A stretch of DNA of 60,240 nucleotides from an uncultured Micrococcales bacterium (GCA_903880095.1 CAIRNX010000042.1:1-60240); one strand, 5' to 3'. Positions 1 through 7,621 are shown, numbered from the stretch's first letter. Program-made: numbers and translations. The notes: generated from the sequence alone by a model not told the origin.

Positions 1-215
1 GGCGAGTAGCCGAGCGGTCGTTTCGTAGGTTCTTTGCGTTCTTAGCAGCCAAGATAATCCATCCAAGGGAATAGTTTGTGGGCGGTGAGATCGCAACCCT
101 TAACCTGACCGCCGCAATATGCAGTCACAACGCGCGCGCCACAATATGCGTGCGGGGTGTTTGGGAGCAAACCACTACTCTATAACGATTTAGCCAAGAA
201 ATACAAAAACTTTTT

Positions 216-572
216 TTAGCAACCCGTGATTGCGGTATTTATCTCTTCGGCGAGCGCCGCGGCGTCGGCAACCCCAACAACAATTCGGCTGTACTTATTG
301 CCTGAAAGGTTGATCTGCAACACCTGCTCGCCACGCTTCCAGCTCACATAAGCCTTTTCACCCTTGCGAACAAAGGTTCCGGCAATTAGCAGCCCCGGCA
401 AACCAGTGCCTGGCAAGCGCAAGCCAAGGGTACTCATCCAGCCTTTGCCAAGTGCCTGAGCGCCAACAACCTGCTTGCCTGGAACAGTCAAACTGCCGTG
501 CAGGCCCCAAAGCCGCTCGGCAGACGTTAGTTCTACGCGCAGGTTTGCTGGGTTAATGGTTACTTTGGCCAT
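216..572 (-). CDS. Small conserved actinobacterial protein, possibly PH-like fold
   Basis: A 118-residue protein without signal peptide or membrane segment. It opens MAKVTI, then has a strand-rich middle with the pieces LWGLHGSLTVP, RLPGTGLPG and AGTFVRKGEKAYVSW, and a C-terminal helix. This resembles small cytosolic actinobacterial proteins predicted to have a PH-like beta fold; the family is recalled rather than proven and no enzyme motif is visible. The start ATG lies 10 bases behind the stop of the ABC permease on the same strand, so it may be the last gene of that operon. Function unknown. Confidence 0.75.
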   Translation of the reverse strand: MAKVTINPANLRVELTSAERLWGLHGSLTVPGKQVVGAQALGKGWMSTLGLRLPGTGLPGLLIAGTFVRKGEKAYVSWKRGEQVLQINLSGNKYSRIVVGVADAAALAEEINTAITGC

Positions 573-582
573 TGCCTAATTA

Positions 583-1362
583 TTAGTCGACGTCGCGTCT
601 GAGCGTGGTTGCGAACGAGATGAGTGAGATGACTGCTCCGTAACCGAGAAGAAGCAGCGAGGCTTGCCAAGGTTCAAGGTAGTTGGCAGTTGTGACTCCG
701 TTGCGACCAACGCTGACGTGCAAATTCAGGATTCCCGAAATCGCACCAGTAGCCCACCATTTTGCGCCGTCTGGGAAGACGAGAATCATGATTGGCTCGA
801 TCAAGTTGAGCCAGAGAATTGCGACCAAGGTGCCGAGCATCTGGTTGCGAATAAGCGTGCCAACGGCAACGCCGACAACAGCCAAAACCGCTCCCGAGAT
901 TACAGAAGCCAAAATGGTGTCGAGATACGCGGTGTCACTAGGGGCAACGGCTTCAGGGTAGAAACCGAGCGCTGTGTGAGCAACAACCATCGCGATACCC
1001 GATGCAATCAGTTGAAGCACAGCACCTGCGAGTGCTGCGATAGAGACCTTTGCCAAGAAAACGTGCCCGCGTTTAGGGGCCGCCAAGAAGGTCGCGACCG
1101 CGGTACCCTGTCTGAACTCTCCGGCCATCAAGATCACTCCGAGGATGATTGCGAAAAGATACGCGCCCGCGGCTTTGCCATAAACGGTGTCGACAACTGC
1201 CTGCTGGGTTAGGGCACTTGTGCCCATCGGGTTGAGCTGCTTGCTAAAGACATAAGGCAAAACACCAGATGTGAGGCTGGCCAAACCAATGGCGGCTAGA
1301 AGCAACCCATATGTTGTGCGCGAATAAATCAGCTTGCGGAACTCTGACTTGAAAAGTTTCAC
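583..1362 (-). CDS. ABC-2 type transporter permease
   Basis: A 259-residue integral membrane protein with about six hydrophobic segments, beginning near residues 17-40 and ending near 235-255, in the layout of ABC-2 permeases (MKLFKSEFRKLIYSR start, a cytosolic N-terminal helix, then a TM segment). The GTG start overlaps the stop of the ATPase gene by 4 bases (GTGA), so the two are translationally coupled and should form one exporter in the cytoplasmic membrane. The substrate cannot be read from sequence; lipid, antibiotic or peptide export are usual for this class. Long open frames on the opposite strand here are shadows of this gene. Confidence 0.88.
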   Translation of the reverse strand: MKLFKSEFRKLIYSRTTYGLLLAAIGLASLTSGVLPYVFSKQLNPMGTSALTQQAVVDTVYGKAAGAYLFAIILGVILMAGEFRQGTAVATFLAAPKRGHVFLAKVSIAALAGAVLQLIASGIAMVVAHTALGFYPEAVAPSDTAYLDTILASVISGAVLAVVGVAVGTLIRNQMLGTLVAILWLNLIEPIMILVFPDGAKWWATGAISGILNLHVSVGRNGVTTANYLEPWQASLLLLGYGAVISLISFATTLRRDVD

Positions 1363-2081
1363 TTGGCAACCGCCTTAGCTTCGAGGGTGAGTCTCAAAAA
1401 CGCCTCTTCAAGGGTGCCTTGGCCAACAATCTCCTTGATTGGGCCGGCAACCACCATCTCTCCGTGATTGATGATGATTATGTCGTCCACGGTGTGCTCC
1501 ATCTCTGCGAGCTGGTGCGAAGAAACGAGAATCGTGCGACCCTCATCGGCCAACTTGCGCAAAAAGCTTCTCAACCAGGCGATGCCAATAGGGTCTAGGC
1601 CGTTAGCCGGTTCGTCAAGAACCATGATCTGTGGGTCACCAAGCAAAGCCGCGGCGAGCGCGAGGCGCTGCTTCATGCCAAGCGAAAAACCTTTGGTTCG
1701 CTTGTGAGCCGAATCTGAAAGCTCGACGATTTCGAGGACTTCGAGCGCGCGAGAATCGGGCAATCCAGCCGCGGCTGTGATTACTTTCAGGTTTTGAAGC
1801 GCGGTTAGCCCGGTGTGAAAACCTCGGCTATCAAGAACTGCGCCAACCTCTTTAAGTGGTTCAGCCAATTGGCTATAAGGCGCCCCGTGAATAAGGGCTG
1901 TGCCAGCTGTTGGTGATGCAAGACCGAGCAGGCATCGAAGAGCTGTTGACTTGCCAGCGCCATTAGGGCCGAGGAATCCGGTGATCGCCCCCGAACGAAT
2001 CTCGGCGGTAAGTGCGTTTACGGCGGCTTGCTTGCCGTAACGCTTGGTCAGACTGTTGAAGCTAATCACTGATGTGCTCAC
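1359..2081 (-). CDS. ABC transporter ATP-binding protein
   Basis: A 240-residue ABC ATPase that would energise the neighbouring ABC-2 permease. Walker A is GPNGAGKST near residue 40, the signature region is FSLGMKQRLALA near 133, and Walker B is IMVLDEPANGLDP near 155, followed by the H-loop in VSSHQLAEMEH. The C-terminal stretch after residue 200 is short, as in drug/lipid exporters. The GTG start is preceded by a TAGACT box only 6 bases upstream, so a leaderless transcript is likely; a GAAGG that could be a weak ribosome site overlaps the same spacer. Confidence 0.93.
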   Translation of the reverse strand: MSTSVISFNSLTKRYGKQAAVNALTAEIRSGAITGFLGPNGAGKSTALRCLLGLASPTAGTALIHGAPYSQLAEPLKEVGAVLDSRGFHTGLTALQNLKVITAAAGLPDSRALEVLEIVELSDSAHKRTKGFSLGMKQRLALAAALLGDPQIMVLDEPANGLDPIGIAWLRSFLRKLADEGRTILVSSHQLAEMEHTVDDIIIINHGEMVVAGPIKEIVGQGTLEEAFLRLTLEAKAVAK

Positions 2082-2087
2082 GCCTTC

Positions 2088-2093
2088 AGTCTA
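2088..2093 (-). promoter_or_regulatory. Putative leaderless promoter (-10 TAGACT) of the ABC exporter
   Basis: On the minus strand TAGACT is followed by 6 bases and then the GTG of the ABC ATPase. With the usual 6-7 base distance from -10 to the start of transcription, the mRNA would begin at or next to the start codon. No convincing -35 is seen. It is one of several such boxes in this window. Confidence 0.45.
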
Positions 2094-2100
2094 TGCCTAG

Positions 2101-2138
2101 CAAAATAGAAAATCCCCGGGCCAAAAGCTCGGGGATTT
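2101..2138 (-). terminator. Intrinsic terminator behind tRNA-Ser
   Basis: The arms AAATCCCC and GGGGATTT form an 8-bp stem with a loop of about 13 bases. Read on the minus strand the hairpin is followed by a T-rich run (TCTATTTT). It sits 2 bases past the CCA end of tRNA-Ser and fits a factor-independent terminator for it. Confidence 0.8.
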
Positions 2139-2140
2139 AC

Positions 2141-2230
2141 TGGCGGTGTCGGTGGGATTTGAACCCACGTTGGACTCTCGCCCAAACAACATTTCGAGTG
2201 TTGCACCTTCGGCCGCTCGGACACGACACC
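2141..2230 (-). tRNA. tRNA-Ser (anticodon CGA), CCA encoded
   Basis: The minus strand folds as a class II tRNA: acceptor stem GGTGTCG paired with CGACACC, a D arm around CCGAGCGGCC, an anticodon stem CAACA/TGTTG with the loop CTCGAAA (anticodon CGA, reading UCG), a long variable arm, and the T-loop GGTTCAAATCC. Discriminator G and the 3' CCA are encoded. The 90-base length suits tRNA-Ser. It is the only tRNA seen in the window. Confidence 0.96.
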
Positions 2231-2267
2231 GTGGGAAAGTTTATTCGCCACGGTGGGGTGGGTCAAA

Positions 2268-3116
2268 CTAGCGTTTTTTTCGCGAAAAATCAAAGTGGTC
2301 AATAAAGATAATTTTTTGACTACCTACCCAGCGGTCGGAGTCGTTTCTTCCCGCTAGATCACCTTGTGCGATTGCAACAAAACCTCGCCGCTTTTTGAAC
2401 ATTGGCACCATTTTTCTCAGGTTGCTTTTAGCCGCGAACGCGAGTGCGGCGAGTTCAGTTCCATATGTGCTCGAACCTGCCAAAAGGGTGATCGTGTTCG
2501 AAGAATCGTGGCTAAAAGGATTCTCGAACTGAACTATTACCGCATAGGCTTCGTCCCCGTTTGTGACAAGCCTCTGGACTTTACCCGTTGCAGGATTTTT
2601 ATAGCTGATTACGTCGACAGAACCCCCATGCGCGCCCGCTTTTGCCACGGTTTCAAACTTCACCGACAATTTCGACATCTCCAGGACAGCTTTGGTCAAA
2701 GGGTTGGTCTTGGGGCCGCCTATAAGGATCAGGTCTGAACCGCGAAGTATCGATGAACTAGTTTCCACATTCGAAGCGAATTGAACCGCACCATGGGAAA
2801 TGGAGTCTTTGTAAGCCGAGGCAAGGGAAGGCGCAATCAAACTCAAAGCTTGAACCTGCCCTAATCCAGTCCTTGAAACGTGATATCCGTTGGAGTCAGG
2901 GTCACTTCGCGTCGCACTTAAGAGGATATAAGGGGCTGGCGGCTTACGCCAGGGTTGGGCCGAATAATCGGCAGTGTTCCAGAGTTTTCGAGATGGCACA
3001 TGCCGAAGCATGAACCAGACCGGCGTTGCCCACAAGGTGCCCGCAATTAGCTGAAGTGGTACGTCAGCCAAAATGGCGCCGAAATTATCGAAATTAAGTT
3101 GAGTTAAGAAACCCAA
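2268..3116 (-). CDS. Hypothetical membrane-anchored protein with a GGPxxN-type ligand-binding-like domain
   Basis: A 282-residue protein of unknown function. One hydrophobic segment lies at about residues 14-38. The rest looks soluble: GSDLILIGGPKTNPLTK near 125-141, a strand-rich part ending YAVIVQFENPF near 190, then ITLLAGSSTYGTELAA near 208. Proteins with this order of a GSP/GGP-N motif and an AG-GT motif occur in bacterial sensing contexts and may bind a nucleotide-like ligand; that is inference. The TTG start overlaps the end of the NUDIX gene by 13 bases, with GGGG a few bases before it. Coupled expression with a NUDIX hydrolase suggests nucleotide-derivative metabolism or signalling. 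Confidence 0.7.
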   Translation of the reverse strand: MGFLTQLNFDNFGAILADVPLQLIAGTLWATPVWFMLRHVPSRKLWNTADYSAQPWRKPPAPYILLSATRSDPDSNGYHVSRTGLGQVQALSLIAPSLASAYKDSISHGAVQFASNVETSSSILRGSDLILIGGPKTNPLTKAVLEMSKLSVKFETVAKAGAHGGSVDVISYKNPATGKVQRLVTNGDEAYAVIVQFENPFSHDSSNTITLLAGSSTYGTELAALAFAAKSNLRKMVPMFKKRRGFVAIAQGDLAGRNDSDRWVGSQKIIFIDHFDFSRKKR

Positions 3117-3631
3117 ATTGATACCCCAATCTTTGTTTTTGCGTCATGAATCTTGTCCAGGTATTTAGCGATTTCGGCTTTCGTGACCCAGCGAATCTGA
3201 AGGTCTTCCTCTTCAAGACTCTGGGCGACCGGCGCTCCAAGTGACAGCACCCGTGCGCGGAAAATGTAGGTTAAATGATCAGTATGGCCTGGGGCATTCT
3301 GAACGACGGTTACCAATTCAAGACCTTGGACTTCAGCCCCGACCTCTTCACGAAGCTCACGCAAAATTGCATTCTCGGGAGTTTCTCCCTTTTCAATTCC
3401 GCCTGCTGGGATTTCGTACTGGTGACTATCGAATATGGGCCTATAAATGAGCTCTAGAGCGATTTGGTCTGCTTGGTCTGTGAGCACACAAGCGACAGTG
3501 CCGTTGTGGTGAACAGCGTCACGTGTTGTTTCGGTGATTCGCCCGTCATGTTCAACCTCGAATTTGATGCGCTGCAACTCAACGGCGTAACCCTCAGAGA
3601 GAACTTCGGTGGACAATTTTTTCCACTTCAT
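3104..3631 (-). CDS. NUDIX hydrolase, ADP-ribose pyrophosphatase-like
   Basis: A 175-residue cytosolic NUDIX enzyme. The Nudix box GGIEKGETPENAILRELREE at about residues 77-96 carries the conserved REXXEE metal site. The flanking layout, with an N-terminal strand region (ELQRIKFEVEHDGR) and a C-terminal part after TDHLTYIFRARV, is like ADP-ribose/sugar-nucleotide pyrophosphatases, though the exact substrate is open. It is transcribed away from the cation efflux gene and is followed, with overlap, by the membrane-anchored hypothetical protein. Confidence 0.88.
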   Translation of the reverse strand: MKWKKLSTEVLSEGYAVELQRIKFEVEHDGRITETTRDAVHHNGTVACVLTDQADQIALELIYRPIFDSHQYEIPAGGIEKGETPENAILRELREEVGAEVQGLELVTVVQNAPGHTDHLTYIFRARVLSLGAPVAQSLEEEDLQIRWVTKAEIAKYLDKIHDAKTKIGVSIWVS

Positions 3632-3703
3632 AGAGCCCCTAACCTATTTAGTCCCAGATTAGGCCCAATGGGCATGAGATAGATTACTTCTTCGGAGGTA
3701 TTT

Positions 3704-4624
3704 GTGAGTACAGAGGGTTCTGCCAAGGCCATTGTTGCCGCGCTTGGCGCCAACATCGGCATCGCCGTTACCAAGTTTGTTGCGGCCGCGATTAGTGGCT
3801 CAGCTTCGATGCTGGCCGAAGGTATTCACTCGTTCGCCGACTCTGGTAACCAGGTGCTTTTGCTTGTTGGCGGTAAACGTTCACGTCGCGAAGCGACCAA
3901 GAACCACCCGTTCGGCTATGGTCGGTCGCGTTACATCTATGCGTTCATGGTTTCGATTGTTTTGTTTTCTGTCGGTGGCATGTTTTCGATCAACGAAGGC
4001 CTTTCGAAGCTGCACGAAACCCACGAACTCGAAAACGCTTGGTTGCCGCTCGTGGTGCTTGGAGTGAGCATCGGTCTCGAATCGTTCAGTCTTTTCACGG
4101 CCATGAAGGCAGCCAAAGAGGAGCGCGGTTCGGTCAGCTTGGCAAAGTACATTCGCCACGCAAAGAGTCCCGAGTTGCCGGTCGTATTGCTCGAAGACAT
4201 CGCAGCCTTGACCGGCTTGGTTTTGGCCTTCCTTGGCGTGGGCTTGACCGTGATCACTCACAATGCAATCTGGGACGCCATCGGCACGCTAGCCATCGGT
4301 GTTTTGCTGATCGGTGTTGCGGTCGTCCTAGGCATTGAGACCAGCAGCCTCCTGGTTGGCGAAGGCGCTACCGACAAAGACACCGACAACATCGTCGCGG
4401 CTCTTGTTGCAACGCCAGGCGTTGATTCGTTGATTCACATCAAGACCCTTTATCTGGGGCCAGATGAGTTGATGGTTGCCGCCAAGTTTGCTGTTGCCAA
4501 AAAGGCGACTGCTTCAGACATCGCCAAAGCGATTGACGATGCCGAGTTGGCTATTCGCGCTGCCGTTCCCGCCGCAAGGGTTATCTACTTGGAGCCAGAC
4601 ATTCTGCGCGACTCAAAAAACTGA
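3704..4624 (+). CDS. Cation diffusion facilitator (CDF) family transporter
   Basis: A 306-residue metal efflux transporter of the cytoplasmic membrane. The family pattern is clear: an early TM helix with ALGANIGIAVTKFVAAAISGSAS, the metal-site helix AEGIHSFADSGNQ near residue 40, about six TM segments, and a C-terminal cytosolic domain with VDSLIHIKTLYLGPDELMVA. The likely ions are Zn, Fe or Mn. The GTG start at 3704 has GGAGGT at 3694-3699. The 3' end overlaps the convergent tadA gene by 40 bases, so the two stop regions are interlocked. Confidence 0.92.
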   Translation: MSTEGSAKAIVAALGANIGIAVTKFVAAAISGSASMLAEGIHSFADSGNQVLLLVGGKRSRREATKNHPFGYGRSRYIYAFMVSIVLFSVGGMFSINEGLSKLHETHELENAWLPLVVLGVSIGLESFSLFTAMKAAKEERGSVSLAKYIRHAKSPELPVVLLEDIAALTGLVLAFLGVGLTVITHNAIWDAIGTLAIGVLLIGVAVVLGIETSSLLVGEGATDKDTDNIVAALVATPGVDSLIHIKTLYLGPDELMVAAKFAVAKKATASDIAKAIDDAELAIRAAVPAARVIYLEPDILRDSKN

Positions 4625-5046
4625 GTTAGCACCGCGCCACACTCTTCTTCGAGCACGCCAGGGATCACCTCTACGGGAACCCCCAAGCGCCCGTCACGCA
4701 ACAAGTCGTAGAGCGAACCCGCTGCACCAACGCGGGTGTCCCATGCGCCAAACACAACGCGGGGAATCCTTGCGGCAACAATTGCGCCCGCGCACATCAC
4801 GCATGGTTCTAGGGTGACCACAATGGTTAGGTCGTCAAGGCGCCAGGTGCCTTTGAGTTTGCTTGCCTCGCGAATTGCCACGATTTCGGCGTGACCGGTT
4901 GGGTCGCCATGAAGCTCTTTGTCGTTGCGCCCGGTGGCAACGATGTTGCCTTCTGAATCGATGAGCACTGCGCCAACCGGAACGTCTTCGCCACACTTGG
5001 CGGCTTCGGCGAGCGCTGCGTGCATCGCAAGGTTCCAGCGTTCCAT
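4585..5046 (-). CDS. tadA: tRNA-specific adenosine deaminase TadA
   Basis: A 153-residue cytosolic zinc deaminase that converts adenosine 34 to inosine in tRNA-Arg(ACG). The zinc site is HAE (in GHAEIVAIREA near residue 52) and PCVMC near residue 82, with the catalytic Glu in HAE. VPVGAVLID near residue 21 is the usual N-terminal signature. AAAGGAG lies just before the ATG. The gene is divergent from upp and its 3' end runs 40 bases into the CDF transporter gene. Guanine or cytosine deaminases share the fold, but the length and motifs favour TadA. Confidence 0.92.
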   Translation of the reverse strand: MERWNLAMHAALAEAAKCGEDVPVGAVLIDSEGNIVATGRNDKELHGDPTGHAEIVAIREASKLKGTWRLDDLTIVVTLEPCVMCAGAIVAARIPRVVFGAWDTRVGAAGSLYDLLRDGRLGVPVEVIPGVLEEECGAVLTQFFESRRMSGSK

Positions 5047-5063
5047 CGAGTACTCCTTTCGGC

Positions 5064-5069
5064 TAGATT
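5064..5069 (+). promoter_or_regulatory. Putative leaderless promoter (-10 TAGATT) of upp
   Basis: TAGATT is followed by 6 bases and the ATG of upp at 5076. No Shine-Dalgarno stands before this ATG (GGCTAGATTTAGCCT), which supports a transcript that begins at the start codon. The box lies in the 29-base gap between tadA and upp. Confidence 0.5.
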
Positions 5070-5075
5070 TAGCCT

Positions 5076-5711
5076 ATGCGAGTCACAGTAGCCGACCACC
5101 CACTGATCACCCATAAGCTCACCGTTTTGCGCGACAAAAACACGCCGTCGCCGGTGTTTCGCCAGCTGGTTGAAGAGTTGGTGACGCTTCTCGCTTATGA
5201 GGCCACCAGAGACGTCCGTGTTGAGAACGTAGAAATCGAGACACCGGTGACCAAGACCGTTGGCGTCAAACTAAGCCGACCACGCCCAATCATCGTGCCA
5301 ATTCTGCGCGCGGGCTTGGGCATGCTCGATGGCATTATCAAGCTTCTACCTACAGCTCAGGTCGGCTTCTTGGGTATCAAGCGCAACGAAGAGACACTTC
5401 AGCCATTCACCTATGCAAACCGCTTGCCAGATGACCTAAACGGTCGACAGGTTTACATCATCGACCCGATGCTCGCCACCGGTGGCACCCTGATCGATTC
5501 GATCGACTATGTCTTTGAACGTGGAGCAACTGAGGTAACCGCTATTTGCCTAATTGGTGCGCCGGAAGGCGTTGAGGCCGTTCGCGCCCACGTTGGTTCG
5601 CGCAACGTAAACCTGGTTCTCGGCGCCATGGACGAAAAACTCAACGAGGTTGGCTACATCGTGCCAGGCCTGGGTGACGCCGGCGACCGCCTGTACGGCC
5701 TAGCCGACTAG
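5076..5711 (+). CDS. upp: Uracil phosphoribosyltransferase
   Basis: A 211-residue cytosolic enzyme that makes UMP from uracil and PRPP in pyrimidine salvage. Key signatures are [15 protein letters not shown] near residue 72 and the PRPP loop [17 protein letters not shown] near residue 127, with the uracil-binding region [13 protein letters not shown] near the end. Full family length. It starts at the first ATG behind a TAGATT box and seems leaderless. Confidence 0.96.
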   Translation: MRVTVADHPLITHKLTVLRDKNTPSPVFRQLVEELVTLLAYEATRDVRVENVEIETPVTKTVGVKLSRPRPIIVPILRAGLGMLDGIIKLLPTAQVGFLGIKRNEETLQPFTYANRLPDDLNGRQVYIIDPMLATGGTLIDSIDYVFERGATEVTAICLIGAPEGVEAVRAHVGSRNVNLVLGAMDEKLNEVGYIVPGLGDAGDRLYGLAD

Positions 5712-5714
5712 CTA

Positions 5715-5720
5715 TAAAAT
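5715..5720 (+). promoter_or_regulatory. Putative leaderless promoter (-10 TAAAAT within TATAAAAT)
   Basis: TATAAAAT (5713-5720) lies directly behind the upp stop. TAAAAT is followed by 6 bases and then an ATG at 5727 that opens an 18-codon ORF. It is a near-perfect AT-rich -10 and probably drives the small ORF and the winged-helix gene. Confidence 0.55.
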
Positions 5721-5726
5721 AAACAC

Positions 5727-5783
5727 ATGACTAACGCCAAGCCTTTCAACGCATCGATGCGTGGCGTTATGTGTATGCGCTAG
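5727..5783 (+). CDS. Tiny leaderless upstream ORF (leader peptide candidate)
   Basis: An 18-codon ORF encoding MTNAKPFNASMRGVMCMR, stop TAG. Its ATG is exactly where a transcript from the TATAAAAT box should begin. The ORF contains a perfect 12-bp palindrome CGCATCGATGCG (5750-5761) and a wider inverted repeat AACGCCA (5733-5739) / TGGCGTT (5762-5768), so the leader mRNA can fold. It ends 92 bases before the winged-helix regulator gene. It could be an attenuator-like leader peptide, a real small protein, or chance. Function not known. Confidence 0.4.
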   Translation: MTNAKPFNASMRGVMCMR

Positions 5784-5875
5784 TGCCGCTAACCCGCCAA
5801 CGTCGCTCGGTTTAGCATTTGGCACCAAAACCCCAGGCTCCCCCAAATTTCGCATACTCAAAAAAGGTTTAAAAA

Positions 5876-6448
5876 ATGCCAAATGAAACAGAAGCACGCG
5901 GGTTCGCACTCTATGTGGGCCTCGACGAAACAACGGCCAAGCAGGCCGGCACCTCACTCACCGAGGTGGTCAATGCGCTGCGAGCAAGGCTTGCCGAACT
6001 CGCGCCAAACACCGAAACCTACGCAGCCGTTGCCCTTTCGCCCGCTGGGCTAGGTGGGCGCAACATCGACGTGGTGCGCGCAGCCCTTCGTGACCCTCGG
6101 GTCAGCGAACCCGAAGGCGAAGATGACGACCAACTCGGCATCGTGGTTGACGTGCCTCGTCGGAAGGTTTTTGCCGACGGCGTCAGCGCGAACCTTACAT
6201 TCAAGGAGTTCGAACTTCTCAGTTACCTAATCGAGCACCAGGGCGAGACGATCAGCCGCAAAGAGTTGGTTGAGTTGGTTTGGGACGACGAAGACGAGAC
6301 GGCCGTGAACGAGCGCACTATCGACGTGCACATTCGCCGCCTACGCTCCAAGATTGCCGGTTACGAAGACATCATTCGAACCGTCCGAGGTGGCGGTTAT
6401 CGCTTCGATAAGCACCCGGACGTCACGGTCGACAGTTACCAGATTTAG
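5876..6448 (+). CDS. Winged-helix transcription regulator (OmpR/PhoB-type DNA-binding domain, no receiver)
   Basis: A 190-residue protein. The C-terminal half (about residues 85-180) is an OmpR-type winged helix: a strand region VVDVPRRKVFADG, helix LTFKEFELLSYLIEHQG, recognition region NERTIDVHIRRLRSKI and the wing IIRTVRGGGYRF. The N-terminal 80 residues are not a phospho-acceptor receiver (no Asp/Lys pattern) but a helix-rich part of unknown role. It would therefore act as an orphan or atypical regulator, perhaps with another input. AAAGG precedes the ATG. The upstream leader ORF and the palindrome at 5750-5761 may be part of its control, including autoregulation. A small kinase-like gene follows after 9 bases. 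Confidence 0.85.
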   Translation: MPNETEARGFALYVGLDETTAKQAGTSLTEVVNALRARLAELAPNTETYAAVALSPAGLGGRNIDVVRAALRDPRVSEPEGEDDDQLGIVVDVPRRKVFADGVSANLTFKEFELLSYLIEHQGETISRKELVELVWDDEDETAVNERTIDVHIRRLRSKIAGYEDIIRTVRGGGYRFDKHPDVTVDSYQI

Positions 6449-6457
6449 GCTTGTTCG

Positions 6458-7006
6458 GTGAGCGAAGCACTTGAGCAACTAGTTGAACTGACTTTGGAGT
6501 CGGTTGAACTCGGCAACCTCACGCCCATTGTTCTGATTGATGGCCGAGCTGGCAGTGGCAAGAGCACGTTGGCCGAGGCACTTAAGAACCGCCTATTCAA
6601 AGAAGGCGAGTCACTCCCCCGATTGGTTCACATGGACGACCTCTATGAGGGCTGGCGCGGGTTAGAGACCGGCGTAGACATCTTGAACCGCCAAATCTTG
6701 AACCCGCTCACCAAGGGCGTTGGCTCTTCTTGGCAGGAGTGGGATTGGTCGGCCGGCGAGCGCGGAAAGTGGCGCGAGTTTCGTGGTGGAACCCCGTTGA
6801 TTGTTGAAGGCGTTGGCGCTCTGAATCGCTTCAGCGCCGAACACGGAGTAATTCGGGTTTGGCTTGAGGTCGAAGAGTCGATTCGTTTCGAACGCTGGGT
6901 TGAGCGTGAAGGCAACGATGAGCACTGGGCTGAGTGGTCGGCGCAGGAGCTCGAGTTTTATGCTCGCGAACGCTCGAGCGAACTGGCTACTTTAGTTTTC
7001 GGTTAG
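6458..7006 (+). CDS. P-loop kinase-like ATP-binding protein (uridine-kinase-like)
   Basis: A 182-residue cytosolic protein with Walker A GRAGSGKST near residue 29 (preceded by PIVLID) and a DD pair in HMDDLYEGW near residue 59, as in small nucleoside kinases of the uridine kinase type. The mid part RGGTPLIVEGVGAL fits the Walker B strand and the C-terminal region is helical. The substrate is unknown; many actinobacterial homologues are only annotated as AAA/ATP-binding protein. GTG start, 9 bases after the regulator. The last 20 bases overlap the convergent DedA gene. Confidence 0.82.
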   Translation: MSEALEQLVELTLESVELGNLTPIVLIDGRAGSGKSTLAEALKNRLFKEGESLPRLVHMDDLYEGWRGLETGVDILNRQILNPLTKGVGSSWQEWDWSAGERGKWREFRGGTPLIVEGVGALNRFSAEHGVIRVWLEVEESIRFERWVEREGNDEHWAEWSAQELEFYARERSSELATLVFG

Positions 7007-7619
7007 CGAACCAGGAGCGCACTCCAACGAAGATTGACGCTGCGACGAAACCTGCAGCGATCAAGTAACTTGCGTTTTTTACGGCAGGGATTGTTGCTGC
7101 GTAGTAACCGGCAATGGTCAGACCGACTCCCCACGTGAGCGCACCTACGAGGTTTGCGCTGAAAAATTTGTAGTAGTTCATCTTTGAGATGCCCGCGATC
7201 GGCGGAACCAGTGCGCGAACCATCGGAATGAAGCGGCCGATCACCATAGCCCACCAACCCCACTTCGCATAAAAGCCTTCGCTCTTAGCGATCGACTTCT
7301 GCAACCAAATGCCTTTGCGTTTGTCGAGGTAGGGCCTGCCGAAGTGCCGACCGAGCGCATAACCCACCTGGTCGCCGAGCCAAGCCCAAACGCCAACACC
7401 GATTGCCATGACCCAGATGTTTACGCCAGAGCCAGCGGTGGCCGCAACCAACCCAGCGGCGAAAACAAGTGAGTCACCCGTGATGAAAGGTGTGAATGCG
7501 CCGATGAGTAAACCGGTGCCAGCAAAAACAAGGCCCCAGACCACAAAGTAAAACAAAATAGGTCCGGTTTGAGTGCTCCAACCAGAGATTTGGTCAGAGA
7601 TGCTGGCGTAATGCGGCAA
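6987..7619 (-). CDS. DedA family membrane protein
   Basis: A 210-residue polytopic membrane protein of the DedA/VTT group, which move phospholipids or undecaprenyl carriers across the membrane. Seen are the hydrophobic N-terminal segment ILFYFVVWGLVFAGTGLLIGAFTP (residues 20-43), GDQVGYALGRHFGRPYL near 83 and the hallmark FIPMVRALVPPIAGISKM near 133-150. There are two more hydrophobic helices to the end. The gene overlaps the kinase-like gene tail to tail by 20 bases and ends a run of minus-strand genes after the nitroreductase. Confidence 0.9.
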   Translation of the reverse strand: MPHYASISDQISGWSTQTGPILFYFVVWGLVFAGTGLLIGAFTPFITGDSLVFAAGLVAATAGSGVNIWVMAIGVGVWAWLGDQVGYALGRHFGRPYLDKRKGIWLQKSIAKSEGFYAKWGWWAMVIGRFIPMVRALVPPIAGISKMNYYKFFSANLVGALTWGVGLTIAGYYAATIPAVKNASYLIAAGFVAASIFVGVRSWFANRKLK

Positions 7620-7621
7620 TG

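Noticed and set aside
1-20. GGCGAGTAGCCGAGCGGTCG resembles the first 20 bases of a class II tRNA
   Set aside because: The bases that follow give no anticodon arm, T-loop or matching acceptor 3' strand, so there is no tRNA; a tRNA fragment left by integration cannot be judged from the window edge.
664-1212. Long plus-strand open frames opposite the ABC permease
   Set aside because: Composition is that of an antisense shadow, with no ribosome site and no recognisable protein; the permease on the other strand explains the openness.
2072-2305. Open frames on both strands across the tRNA-Ser gene
   Set aside because: They are chance frames over a tRNA and its terminator, with no protein-like features.
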